Assembly: GCF_041080815.1 (NCBI RefSeq)
Contig: NZ_CP160205.1
Location: 5,270,001-5,334,000, forward strand
DNA from: Mucilaginibacter yixingensis
GTDB taxonomy: Bacteria > Bacteroidota > Bacteroidia > Sphingobacteriales > Sphingobacteriaceae
DNA: 64,000 bases
Reading direction: 5' to 3'
A program made the translations under genes and the position numbers. This document shows, piece by piece, positions 48,346-56,982 of this stretch. Each line of letters starts with the position of its first letter. The stretch's first letter is position 1. The notes beneath the pieces were generated by a model. It ran no database searches. It was not told the origin of the DNA and saw only the letters and a program-made list of their open reading frames with translations.

Positions 48346-50328
48346 ATGAAAAGAATTATTATGCCGGCCATACTATGGCTGGGTGTTACCTCCGTGCAGG
48401 CCCAAACTCCTGTGGCCAAACCTCTAGCCTACGGTAAAATTGATAAAGCAGATCTGACAATGACCGGGTGTGACTTTGAAAAAGATGCCAATGCCATGGT
48501 GCTTATTGATAAGGGCGACCTTTATTATGACCAGGAGCTGAATATTACCGAAGATGTGCATAAACGCATAAAAATTTTTAATGAGAATGGTAAAAAGGAA
48601 GCCAACATCCGCATTACTTATATTACCAGCAATCGTTATGAATTTATTACCAACCTGCAGGCAGAAACCATCAACCTGAATGATAAGGGCGAGGTAGAGA
48701 TTACCAAGCTGGATAAAAAGGTTCTGTATAATGAAACGGTAGATAAATACACCTCGGCCATGGTGTTCTCATTCCCTAACGTAAAGCCAGGTTCGGTAAT
48801 TGAATACAAATACACGCTTAACCGTCATAGCATGTCATCTATCCCCGCCTGGTATTTTCAAAGTACGTTGCCGGTACGCTACAGCGAGCTGCGCACGTCA
48901 ATCCCTGAGTATTTTTATTTCAGGCCACAACTTCGGATGCGCGATGCTTTTGCTGTGAATGAAAACTCTGCCGAAACCAAGTCACTGGGTTCCGGCTCAA
49001 ACCCACTCACCTTTAACTGCTCTGTAGACACCCGCGTAGCAGTTAATGTGCGCTCTATGCCTACTGAGCCATATATGCGCTCGTTAACAGACAATCTGGA
49101 GAGAATCAGCTTTCAGTTTGTTTCGTTTAAACCACCGGTGGGTTTTGTTGAAACCTTTTCTGATACCTGGGATAAAGTTGGTACAGGCCTGACTGATGAT
49201 GAAGACTTTGGCGCACAGTTAAAACGCAAACTGGCAGGCGAAGAAGCAATTATAGCCAAGGCGAAAGGGATGCATACCGACCAGGAAAAAATTAGCTACC
49301 TGTTTAATGAGGTGAAAAACGGCATGAAATGGGACGGCTATGACCGTTGGTACACCAACGATGGTACGGTTAAAGCCTGGGACAGAAAATCAGGTAACTC
49401 TACAGAGATTAATCTGATCCTGTATCACCTGCTCAAACAATCGGGGGTAAAGGCCTATCCAATGGTGGTAAGCACGCGGTCTCACGGGGCAGTTAATCCG
49501 GCGTTTACCGATATCAATCAGTTTAACCGCGGTGTGGTTTATATACCAGTAGATAGCCTGCACAGATATGTGCTAGATGCGACCAGCAAGTATAACAGTT
49601 ACTGCGAGGTGCCCGATAACCTGTTGGGGTCTGAAGGTTTTTATATAGATAAGGAAAGCAAAACCTCTGACCTGGTATTTTTAAACCAGGTTAACCCGGT
49701 TTTGCAGCTGGTTAATGTTCAGGCTGATATTAAAGCTGATGGCAGCATGGCCGGAATGGCAATGATTAAAAGCTACAGCTATAATCGCCTGAGCGGTATT
49801 GAACGCTATAAGACCGATGGCGAACAGAAGTTTATAGACTATTTGCGTAATAATGATAATACGTTAAAAATAGCCTCCTTAAAATTGGAGAACATGGAAA
49901 CAGATACGTTGCCATTGGTTCAAAATATCGACTTTAAAAAGGAGCTTACCGGCTCTGACGGTAACTACATCTACTTTGTACCAAGCGTGTTTGTTCCATT
50001 ACGCAATAACCCGTTTGTAAACGAAGAGCGTTGGTCTGACATTGATTTTGGTTACCGCAATAATTTTAGCCTGACCGGTGTTTACAACCTACCGGCGGGC
50101 TATAAGTCAGAAACGTTGCCACAATCAGTTTCCCTTGAAATGCCCGATCATAGCATTAGTTTCCGCCGTATTGTTGGCGAGCAGAATAACAGCATATTCG
50201 TGCGCTATGTTATCGACCTGAAAAATACGGTATATTTTAAGGAGGATTATGCCGGTATCCATGAGTTCTACAAAAAAATGGGAGAGCTGATTAACGAACC
50301 CATTGCCCTTAAAAAAGCTGCAGAATAA
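48346..50328 (+). CDS. DUF3857/transglutaminase-like exported protein lacking the catalytic Cys and His
   Basis: A 660-residue protein with a signal peptide (ends SVQAQ). DUF3857 spans about 60-260, and a transglutaminase-like domain about 300-425. In that domain the place of the nucleophile Cys reads KSGNSTEINLILYHLL (349-356 SGNSTEIN) and the place of the catalytic His reads FNRG (393-396), while the third residue is kept in LDAT. So it looks like a pseudo-transglutaminase. The start at 48346 gives the signal; an earlier in-frame ATG at 48274 does not. It overlaps the next gene by 1 bp (TAATG), and that partner keeps the active site. Confidence 0.85.
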   Translation: MKRIIMPAILWLGVTSVQAQTPVAKPLAYGKIDKADLTMTGCDFEKDANAMVLIDKGDLYYDQELNITEDVHKRIKIFNENGKKEANIRITYITSNRYEFITNLQAETINLNDKGEVEITKLDKKVLYNETVDKYTSAMVFSFPNVKPGSVIEYKYTLNRHSMSSIPAWYFQSTLPVRYSELRTSIPEYFYFRPQLRMRDAFAVNENSAETKSLGSGSNPLTFNCSVDTRVAVNVRSMPTEPYMRSLTDNLERISFQFVSFKPPVGFVETFSDTWDKVGTGLTDDEDFGAQLKRKLAGEEAIIAKAKGMHTDQEKISYLFNEVKNGMKWDGYDRWYTNDGTVKAWDRKSGNSTEINLILYHLLKQSGVKAYPMVVSTRSHGAVNPAFTDINQFNRGVVYIPVDSLHRYVLDATSKYNSYCEVPDNLLGSEGFYIDKESKTSDLVFLNQVNPVLQLVNVQADIKADGSMAGMAMIKSYSYNRLSGIERYKTDGEQKFIDYLRNNDNTLKIASLKLENMETDTLPLVQNIDFKKELTGSDGNYIYFVPSVFVPLRNNPFVNEERWSDIDFGYRNNFSLTGVYNLPAGYKSETLPQSVSLEMPDHSISFRRIVGEQNNSIFVRYVIDLKNTVYFKEDYAGIHEFYKKMGELINEPIALKKAAE

Positions 50329-52268
50329 TGATAGGAAGGTTAATAAAAGGCTTTGCTTTTGCGGGTGTACTGGCATTGCCTTACCTGGCTATTGCTCAGG
50401 ACAAAAATTTGCCTAAAGAGTATTATCAGGCAGCGGCCATTCCTGATTCATTGAAAAAGGATGCGCATGTGGTTACCCGTTATTCATACCAGGAAATAGT
50501 AATCAAGGCACCCGGACGCGAGGTGATAAAAACGCATGATATAACTACCATTCTGGATGAGAAAGGCGATAAAGCCGCGCAGATGATTTTGCCTTACAAT
50601 AAAAAATTTGGCACGATAGACGATGTAGAAATGCGCGTTTATAATGCAAACGGTCAGCTGATCAAAAAGTATAAAAAAAGCGATATGTATGATCACTCTG
50701 CCGTTGGCGGAGAAACAGTTTATACTGATGACAGAGTATTGTTGCTGGAACATACAGTAGCTACATACCCCTGCACAATAGAAACGGTGTATGTAGAAGA
50801 TAACAACAGTTACATGAATGTAGGTAGCTGGAAGATCAGTGATGCTACCGATGATAACGCCACCCAGTTAAGTATCTGCAAGGTTGTAGTAAACCCGGCT
50901 ATCGGCTTTCGGTACAAAAATCAAAACACAGATATAAAGCCCGAGAAAAGCACTCAAGACGGCATGGATGTATATACCTGGCAGGTGCAAAACCTTAAAG
51001 CCGAAAAAACTGAAGAATCAGGCGTGCCAGGCTGGCTTTCTACTAAAAGCGTAGAATTTGCTGCCGATAAGTTTGAGTATTATGGCATCCCCGGCCAAAT
51101 GAACAATTGGCAAAACTATGGTAAATGGATAGGCGGACTTACCGCCGATGTTAATTCGCTCAGTCCGGCACGAGCTGCAGAAGTCAAAGCCATGACCGAT
51201 ACCATAAAGAACGACAAAGACAAGGCCCGCTTTTTATACCATTACATGCAGCAAAATATGCGATATGTAAGCGTGCAGCTGGGCATTGGCGGTTTAAAGC
51301 CTTTCCCTGCTACGTTTGTAGACGAGAAAAAATATGGCGATTGCAAAGCGCTGGTTAACTACATGTATGCCCTGTTAAAGGCAGCTGGTATACCGTCTTA
51401 TTATGCAGTTGTACAGGCTGGCACTAATGGGCAGCCTGCCGATCCGGCGTTTACTTATGACTCTTTTAACCATATTATTTTGTGCATGCCCATGAAAGGT
51501 GATACCACCTGGCTGGAATGTACTAATATGCAGCAACCCTTCGGAAAATTGGGCTCATTTACAGAAAATCGTAATGCAGTATTGATTACCGAAGATGGCG
51601 GCAAGCTGGTGAACACCCCACGCAGCCAGATGGCCGAAAATAGTTTAGATGGGCTAGTGCATTTAAGGCTTTTTGCCGATGGCAGCGCCAAGGCCAATAT
51701 TAAACTACAGGCTACCGGCGACGACAGGGAGTTGTACACGGAGCTGGCCGCTCAAAAGGCGGATTTTCAGAAAAGTTACCTGATGAAAAATCTCAAGATC
51801 AAGCAACCATCTGTTTTTGAACTTAAAGATGCCCCAGACGTAGGCGGCGTTAAAGAGACGGATATTGAGCTGGAGTATGATAGTTTTTGTGATCTGCTGG
51901 CAGGCAATAAGCAGTTCTACCGCCCAAGCGTGCTGGATTTATGGAGTAACACGCTGAAGGATACCGAGAAGCGTAAATATGATTACTATTTTGATTACCC
52001 TATGCAGAAGAGCTGCGTAACCATTATAGATCTGCCTCAGGATTTTGATGTGGAAAGTTTACCGGCAGATGTAAGCCTTAAATTTACTTATGGCGATTAT
52101 CAGGCATCATATAAATATGACACGGCTAAGAACCAGGTTACCAGCACCACCCATTTTAAATTAAATGATCAGGTAGTACCAGCAGCAAAATATGCCGAAA
52201 TGCAGGCTTATATGGAAAATATAGCCAAAGCGCAAAACAGAAAGCTGGTGATAAAAAGAAAGAGCTAA
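50328..52268 (+). CDS. DUF3857/transglutaminase-like exported protein with intact Cys and His
   Basis: A 646-residue protein with a signal peptide (1-23, ending AIAQ). DUF3857 covers about 45-260 and the transglutaminase core about 295-400. The catalytic Cys is C339 in KKYGDCKALVNYMYALLKAA and the His is H382 in YDSFNHIIL; the third position is Glu (WLECTN) instead of Asp. It is a paralogue of the preceding gene, with which it shares a 1-bp overlap, so the two are made together. The biological role is unknown; a cross-linking or protease role in the periplasm is inference from the fold. Confidence 0.86.
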   Translation: MIGRLIKGFAFAGVLALPYLAIAQDKNLPKEYYQAAAIPDSLKKDAHVVTRYSYQEIVIKAPGREVIKTHDITTILDEKGDKAAQMILPYNKKFGTIDDVEMRVYNANGQLIKKYKKSDMYDHSAVGGETVYTDDRVLLLEHTVATYPCTIETVYVEDNNSYMNVGSWKISDATDDNATQLSICKVVVNPAIGFRYKNQNTDIKPEKSTQDGMDVYTWQVQNLKAEKTEESGVPGWLSTKSVEFAADKFEYYGIPGQMNNWQNYGKWIGGLTADVNSLSPARAAEVKAMTDTIKNDKDKARFLYHYMQQNMRYVSVQLGIGGLKPFPATFVDEKKYGDCKALVNYMYALLKAAGIPSYYAVVQAGTNGQPADPAFTYDSFNHIILCMPMKGDTTWLECTNMQQPFGKLGSFTENRNAVLITEDGGKLVNTPRSQMAENSLDGLVHLRLFADGSAKANIKLQATGDDRELYTELAAQKADFQKSYLMKNLKIKQPSVFELKDAPDVGGVKETDIELEYDSFCDLLAGNKQFYRPSVLDLWSNTLKDTEKRKYDYYFDYPMQKSCVTIIDLPQDFDVESLPADVSLKFTYGDYQASYKYDTAKNQVTSTTHFKLNDQVVPAAKYAEMQAYMENIAKAQNRKLVIKRKS

Positions 52269-52278
52269 TTTAGCCCTC

Positions 52279-52908
52279 ATGATATTTGCCCTTGACAAGC
52301 GCCTGATATTCCCCAACCCCGAGCTGGCCGAAGACGACGGCCTGTTGGCCGTGGGTGGAGATCTGTCTATCGGGCGCTTGTTACTGGCTTATCAAAACGG
52401 GATCTTTCCATGGTATAGTGATGAAACGCCCATCTTGTGGTACTCGCCGCATGAGCGTTTTGTGCTTTTCCCGGCCGAACTGAAAATTTCTAAAAGTATG
52501 CAGCAGGTGCTGCGCTCGGGCAAATTCCGCATTAGTTTTGATGAGGATTTTGAAGGGGTGATTGGCAATTGTTCTGCTATTGGTCGTAAAGACCAGGACG
52601 GTACCTGGATTACCGCTGATATGCGCGCGGCCTACCTTAACCTGCATCGTGCCGGTCACGCGCACTCGGTAGAGGTTTGGCAAGGTGATGAATTGGTGGG
52701 CGGTTTGTACGGCGTACAGGTAAACCAGGTGTTTTGCGGCGAGAGCATGTTCAGTAAGGCAAGTAATGCTTCTAAAGCGGCCCTCATTTGGCTGTGTACT
52801 CATAAAGATTTTAGGTTGATTGACTGCCAGGTGCATACCGAACATCTGAAATCAATGGGTGCACGGATGATTAGCCGGGAGGAGTATTGCGGGCATTTAG
52901 ATTTTTAA
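52279..52908 (+). CDS. aat: leucyl/phenylalanyl-tRNA--protein transferase
   Basis: A 209-residue GNAT-fold aminoacyl transferase. It begins MIFALDKRLIFPNPELAEDD, with LLLAYQNGIFPWYSDETPILWYSPHERFVL the Aat signature, and continues VEVWQGDELVGGLYGVQVNQVFCGESMFS. It adds Leu or Phe to the N-terminus of proteins with basic N-termini and so marks them for the ClpS/ClpAP N-degron pathway. The gene starts 10 bp after the second transglutaminase-like gene and may be read from the same message. Confidence 0.94.
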   Translation: MIFALDKRLIFPNPELAEDDGLLAVGGDLSIGRLLLAYQNGIFPWYSDETPILWYSPHERFVLFPAELKISKSMQQVLRSGKFRISFDEDFEGVIGNCSAIGRKDQDGTWITADMRAAYLNLHRAGHAHSVEVWQGDELVGGLYGVQVNQVFCGESMFSKASNASKAALIWLCTHKDFRLIDCQVHTEHLKSMGARMISREEYCGHLDF

Positions 52909-52941
52909 ACCAAAATGCTAAAAATATTGGTTAAAGATAAT

Positions 52942-52949
52942 TAGCTTTG
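52942..52949 (+). promoter_or_regulatory. -7 box TAGCTTTG of ruvC, predicted leaderless
   Basis: An exact TAnnTTTG box ends 4 nt before the ruvC ATG at 52954. Confidence 0.65.
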
Positions 52950-52953
52950 TACC

Positions 52954-53550
52954 ATGCAGTCAGCAGTCCCGGTTAAAGAGCGTATTATTTTAGGTATAGA
53001 CCCAGGTACGGCCGTTATGGGTTACGGACTGGTAAAAGAAACCGGTAACAAGCTGGAGTTGATAAGCCTGGGTGTGGTAAAAATGGCCAATCTTGATGAT
53101 CACAATCTGAAATTGCAACGCATCTTTGAGAAAACGGTAGCCCTGATTGATAATTACCACCCTGATTGCCTGGCTATTGAAGCGCCATTTTATGGCAAGA
53201 ATATACAGGTGATGTTAAAATTGGGTAGGGCACAAGGGGTGGCTATAGCAGCGGCGCTATCGCGCAGTTTGTCTATTTGCGAGTATGCACCACGCAAGAT
53301 CAAGCAATCCATCACCGGAAATGGTAATGCCACCAAAGAGCAAGTGGCCGCCATGCTGCAAACCTTGTTGAAATTTAAAGAAACACCTGAGTTTCTGGAT
53401 GCAACGGATGGATTGGCCGTTGCCGTTTGCCATAGCTTCCAAAAAATTAGCACCGGGCGTGGCGGTAAAGTTAGTTACTCTGGCTGGGAGGCTTTTGTGA
53501 AGGATAATAACACACGCGTAACATCACCCTTAAAAATAAAGAAACAGTAA
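52954..53550 (+). CDS. ruvC: Holliday junction endodeoxyribonuclease RuvC
   Basis: A 198-residue RNase H-fold resolvase. The catalytic acids are visible: the first Asp in ILGIDPGTAVMGYG, Glu in LAIEAPFYGKN, and the Asp pair in FLDATDGLAVAVCH. RuvC cuts Holliday junctions with RuvAB during recombinational repair; ruvAB are not in this window. The C-terminal tail (about 175-198) is polar and longer than in E. coli RuvC. It has its own promoter box and ends 53 bp before the convergent small gene at 53604. Confidence 0.95.
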   Translation: MQSAVPVKERIILGIDPGTAVMGYGLVKETGNKLELISLGVVKMANLDDHNLKLQRIFEKTVALIDNYHPDCLAIEAPFYGKNIQVMLKLGRAQGVAIAAALSRSLSICEYAPRKIKQSITGNGNATKEQVAAMLQTLLKFKETPEFLDATDGLAVAVCHSFQKISTGRGGKVSYSGWEAFVKDNNTRVTSPLKIKKQ

Positions 53551-53603
53551 TAAGTTACTGGCGGCTATTGAACCAGAAATCTTAGTGAAGTTAAGGGATA
53601 AAT

Positions 53604-54011
53604 CTATACCGCTGCTTCTAATGATCCGGCTACGGTTTTCTCAATCATGTTATTGATAGCTGTAATAGTTGCTGATGGCTTAGTGGCTGCAGGTTTCAAA
53701 GCCTCGGCATAAATAAACTCATCAACACCCAGTGCTTGCAATAATGCGTCTGTGCTGATATGCCAGGCTTGTTTGTAACAGTAAACCTTTATTTTGCTGT
53801 AATAGGCGTTGGCTTTGAATCTGCGCAGAATTTTTTCCAGGTCGTTCCCCAGAAAATCATAATCAAAAATTACCGATGCCGGCTTAAACTCATTAATGGC
53901 CGGAAAAATGCGCATAGCCGTGGTGACGTGCATCACCTCGTTTTTACTTGTTAGTTGAATAACGGGCGACGAAGAAATAAAAATAGTTTTGCCTGATTTA
54001 ATACGGAACAT
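53604..54011 (-). CDS. uncharacterised protein with a degenerate receiver-like fold
   Basis: A 135-residue protein. The central part alternates strands and helices like a response-regulator receiver: ASVIFDYDFLGNDLEKIL, then KIKVYCYKQAW, then GVDEFIYAEAL. The Asp in FDYDFLG sits at the phospho-acceptor strand, but the first-strand acidic pair of true receivers is not evident (FISSSPV instead). So it may be a signalling-like protein that is not phosphorylated in the normal way. The C-terminal 25 residues are Ala/Thr-rich. No kinase or output domain is adjacent. It is convergent with ruvC. Confidence 0.65.
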   Translation of the reverse strand: MFRIKSGKTIFISSSPVIQLTSKNEVMHVTTAMRIFPAINEFKPASVIFDYDFLGNDLEKILRRFKANAYYSKIKVYCYKQAWHISTDALLQALGVDEFIYAEALKPAATKPSATITAINNMIEKTVAGSLEAAV

Positions 54012-54137
54012 CGGAGTGTGACAATAGTTTTCGCACTATAAATATACCTGTAAAAAACAGTTTGTCAAGTGTTTATGAATCTGTGGTTGTAAATTAACCG
54101 TTGTGTTACATAGATTTAATATTGCTTAAAACCTAAG

Positions 54138-54160
54138 AAAGCCGCTCAGTGGCGGCTTTT
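54138..54160 (-). terminator. terminator of the SIMPL gene
   Basis: AAAGCCGC (54138-54145) and GCGGCTTT (54152-54159) form an 8-bp stem around TCAGTG. On the minus strand it lies about 67 bp after the SIMPL stop codon, with only a modest T-run. Confidence 0.55.
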
Positions 54161-54225
54161 TAGTTAAATAAAAGATTAACAACAGGTTACAATATTATAC
54201 TGAAAACGTCTGTTATTATCGTGGC

Positions 54226-54933
54226 TTATTTCCCAATTTCAAAAACGGCGTTCACCTGCATGGTGAATTTCATAGGTCTGATACTAAGATCAGAATCGTC
54301 TGCAGAAGATCCGTCCATATATCCGGCAGATACATTAGCAGCTTTGAAAACACGCGCTTGCACAACAACATCACCGCCACTCATATCATTTAAAGTAATG
54401 TTGATTACGCTGCCTAATTTCTCATTCAGGGCGGTCAGCATATAAGTAGCTTTATCGCGTGCGGCTGTAAGGGCCAGTACATTTAACTCTTTCTTCAGCT
54501 CCGGCATTTTTGAATAATCGTAACCGGCAATATTGGTTGATTGGATACCTTTTGGGTCAACCTTGCTCAAGATCTCGTTATACTTATTCAGATCATGAAA
54601 GCGAATGTTATACTGTTTACTGGCCAGAAAATCTGGGTTCTTTTTTTTCTGGATCACGTAGTTGTATGATGACAGATTGTTAATGGTAAAATCAGCCTTC
54701 GGGATGCCCGCCTCGGCAATGGCTTTTTCCAACTGGCTTTCCAGCTGACTGATGCTCACCTTGTTCTTGCCATCCATATACTCTTTGAGCGAGATGGATA
54801 CATTGATGATATCGGGGGTCACTTCTTTTTCGGCAATACCCGTCACTTCAATTTTGCGGCGCAGGTCTACACTTTGCGCAAATACTACAGTATTCAATAA
54901 TAGCAGGGCTATAATAAAGCTTAACTTTTTCAT
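54226..54933 (-). CDS. SIMPL-domain (DUF541) exported protein
   Basis: A 235-residue protein with a signal peptide (MKKLSFIIALLLLNTVVFAQ). The DUF541 fold follows: VTGIAEKEVTPDIINVSISL (start of the domain), KADFTINNLSSYNYVIQKKK, and near the end RPMKFTMQVNAVFEIGK. The domain family is linked to outer-membrane or oxidative-stress proteins in several phyla but has no settled activity. The gene stands alone; a repeat-rich gap of about 470 bp separates it from cydA. Confidence 0.88.
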   Translation of the reverse strand: MKKLSFIIALLLLNTVVFAQSVDLRRKIEVTGIAEKEVTPDIINVSISLKEYMDGKNKVSISQLESQLEKAIAEAGIPKADFTINNLSSYNYVIQKKKNPDFLASKQYNIRFHDLNKYNEILSKVDPKGIQSTNIAGYDYSKMPELKKELNVLALTAARDKATYMLTALNEKLGSVINITLNDMSGGDVVVQARVFKAANVSAGYMDGSSADDSDLSIRPMKFTMQVNAVFEIGK

Positions 54934-55064
54934 GATTTTTTGTTTTTATTAGTATGATGCAGGTGGGTTTTGATTTCCACAAACATAACATATTTGTTAC
55001 GGGGATGTTCTGGAGAAGGGTTTGTTAACAGTAAATACAAAGCATTAGGCCGTGCTTTCCGTCA

Positions 55065-55200
55065 TGTCATGCTGAGCCCCGTCGAAGCATGGTGGGTGGG
55101 CCTTTCCGCGCGAGTCTTCGACAAGCTCAGACTGACAACCCTCTCGTTTGTCATTTCACTTTCACAGTCCCGCCGCCGGGATTCTATTACGAAGCATGAC
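55065..55200 (+). repeat. long dispersed repeat, copy 2
   Basis: TGTCATGCTGAGCCCCGTCG through CGAAGCATGACA, close to 6661-6800 over its whole length with about a dozen differences. It is the only notable element in the 54934-55406 gap; the rest is A/T-rich and holds no gene I can support. An 89-codon frame that spans the repeat is a by-product of it. Confidence 0.85.
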
Positions 55201-55406
55201 ACGATGGATTGGCAGACCGCCTTACTTTTTTCCTCCTACCCATCTTTAATCTTGCTTCTTTATTCTTTACTCCCTCCCTTCTGTAACAAAAAAAATATAA
55301 ATCCATATTCATTCTAAATAAAATATTTATCTTGATTGGCTGAGCACCGAGGCATTTCTATGCCGAAATTTACAGCAGTTTTTCACCTCTAACCCCGACG
55401 CATATT

Positions 55407-56780
55407 ATGAATGTCGAGATCCTGGCCCGCGTGCAATTTGCATTTACCATTGCGTTCCACTATATCTATCCACCGTTAAGTATTGGTCTTGGTTTAATCA
55501 TGGTTATCATGGAGGCCATGTACCTGCGTACCGGCAAAAAGCTGTATGAGCAGATGACCAAGTTTTTTGTGCGCATCTTCGCACTCATTTTTGGCATTGG
55601 CGTAGCTACCGGCATTGTAATGGAGTTTGAGTTTGGCACCAACTGGGCCGTTTACTCCAAATATGTGGGCGACGTGTTTGGCAGCGCACTGGCAGCCGAA
55701 GGTATTTTTGCCTTCGCGCTGGAATCAGGCTTTCTGGGCGTGCTGCTCTTCGGTTGGAACAAGGTACGCCCCTGGGTGCATTTTCTGGCTACGCTGATGG
55801 TAACCGTGGGTTCTATGTTTTCGGCCGTGTGGATTGTGGTGGCCAACTCGTGGCAGCAAACCCCGGCAGGTTTCCATATAGTAGGTACCGGCCTGAATGC
55901 CCGTGCACAGATTACCGATTTTTGGGCCATGGTGTTTAACCCATCATCAGTACAGCGTTTAACGCACGTATGGCTGGGCGCTTTCCTTTCCGGAGCCTTC
56001 CTGGTGTTGAGCATCAGCGCTTATTACCTGGTTAAAAGACGCCACCTGGAGTTTTCAAAGGCGGCTTTTAAAATATCATTAGTGGTGGCTACTGTTTGTT
56101 CACTGCTTCAACTGGTGGCTGGGCATGAATCTGCCAAAGTGGTGGCCGAGTATCAGCCTGCAAAACTAGCGGCGCTTGAGGGGCATTATCCTAAAGATAG
56201 CGTGGCCGATATGTATCTGTTTGGTTATGTAGATCAGAACAAGCAACAGGTAAAAGGTGTAGCCATTCCCGGCGGGTTGAGTTTTTTGACCAAAGGCGAT
56301 TTTAAAAAGCCGGTAACCGGATTGAATAACTTTAAACCCGAGGATCGCCCGAAGGCCGTCAATTTTGTATTTCAGACCTACCACCTGATGGTGGCCTGCG
56401 GTATGCTGATGATTGGTCTTTCGCTGCTGGGCTGCTATTTGTGGTGGCGCGGTAAACTGTTTGAGCAACGCTGGTTGATGCGCATATTCGCCTTTTCGGT
56501 ACTGCTACCACAAATTGCCAACCAGGTAGGTTGGTACAGTGCCGAAGTGGGCCGCCAGCCTTGGGTGGTGTATGGTTTGTTGCGTACATCAAAAGCACTA
56601 TCGCAAGCGGTAACGGCAGGCGAGATTGTTTTCTCACTCATTCTGTTCAGCTGGGTGTACCTGGTGCTGTTCGTGTTGTTCATCTATATTCTGAACAAAA
56701 AGATTAAACACGGACCGTATGATGAGGAAAACCTTGACCACAGTCCGCGGCATATTGAGATGGTAGACGCGCTGTCGTAA
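55407..56780 (+). CDS. cydA: cytochrome bd ubiquinol oxidase subunit I
   Basis: A 457-residue membrane protein with nine or so helices. The haem ligand His is H18 in FAFTIAFHYIYPPLSIGLG. The quinol-side signature GRQPWVVYGLLRT lies near the C-terminus, and the second haem-b ligand is in the helix with GAFLSGAFLVLS. The length is that of the short Q-loop class. With CydB it reduces O2 to water using quinol, with high oxygen affinity. Its stop is followed directly by a boundary repeat. The next 202 bp, before cydB, are packed with repeats instead of the usual few bases. Confidence 0.94.
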   Translation: MNVEILARVQFAFTIAFHYIYPPLSIGLGLIMVIMEAMYLRTGKKLYEQMTKFFVRIFALIFGIGVATGIVMEFEFGTNWAVYSKYVGDVFGSALAAEGIFAFALESGFLGVLLFGWNKVRPWVHFLATLMVTVGSMFSAVWIVVANSWQQTPAGFHIVGTGLNARAQITDFWAMVFNPSSVQRLTHVWLGAFLSGAFLVLSISAYYLVKRRHLEFSKAAFKISLVVATVCSLLQLVAGHESAKVVAEYQPAKLAALEGHYPKDSVADMYLFGYVDQNKQQVKGVAIPGGLSFLTKGDFKKPVTGLNNFKPEDRPKAVNFVFQTYHLMVACGMLMIGLSLLGCYLWWRGKLFEQRWLMRIFAFSVLLPQIANQVGWYSAEVGRQPWVVYGLLRTSKALSQAVTAGEIVFSLILFSWVYLVLFVLFIYILNKKIKHGPYDEENLDHSPRHIEMVDALS

Positions 56781-56980
56781 ACTCCTCCCGGCCTCCCCGA
56801 AAGGGAGGTGTATTAGAGTGAGGGAAGGCTCGTCTACAGCGGCCAGAGGCCGCGGGATAGTCGTCACTCGCGAAGACGCGAGCGACTGCGGGAAGATAAA
56901 TTAATAAATAGCGATGGGTTTCAAACCCATCGTAACAAAGCATAAAAAGCGCTCCCCCTTTCGGGGGAGTTGGAGGGGGT
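56781..56980. repeat. three repeat types in the cydA-cydB junction
   Basis: The segment holds a boundary repeat directly after the cydA stop (56781-56814), then GCGGCCAGAGGCCGCGGGAT and CACTCGCGAAGACGCGAGCG (56836-56892). Next is the perfect palindrome CGATGGGTTTCAAACCCATC plus G (56912-56932), then a reversed boundary repeat (56951-56980) ending 2 bp before the cydB start. No gene lies here. Confidence 0.85.
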
Positions 56981-56982
56981 AT

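Noticed and set aside
54970..55317. 115-residue frame before cydA
   Set aside because: It spans the long dispersed repeat and shows no protein-like composition or family match.
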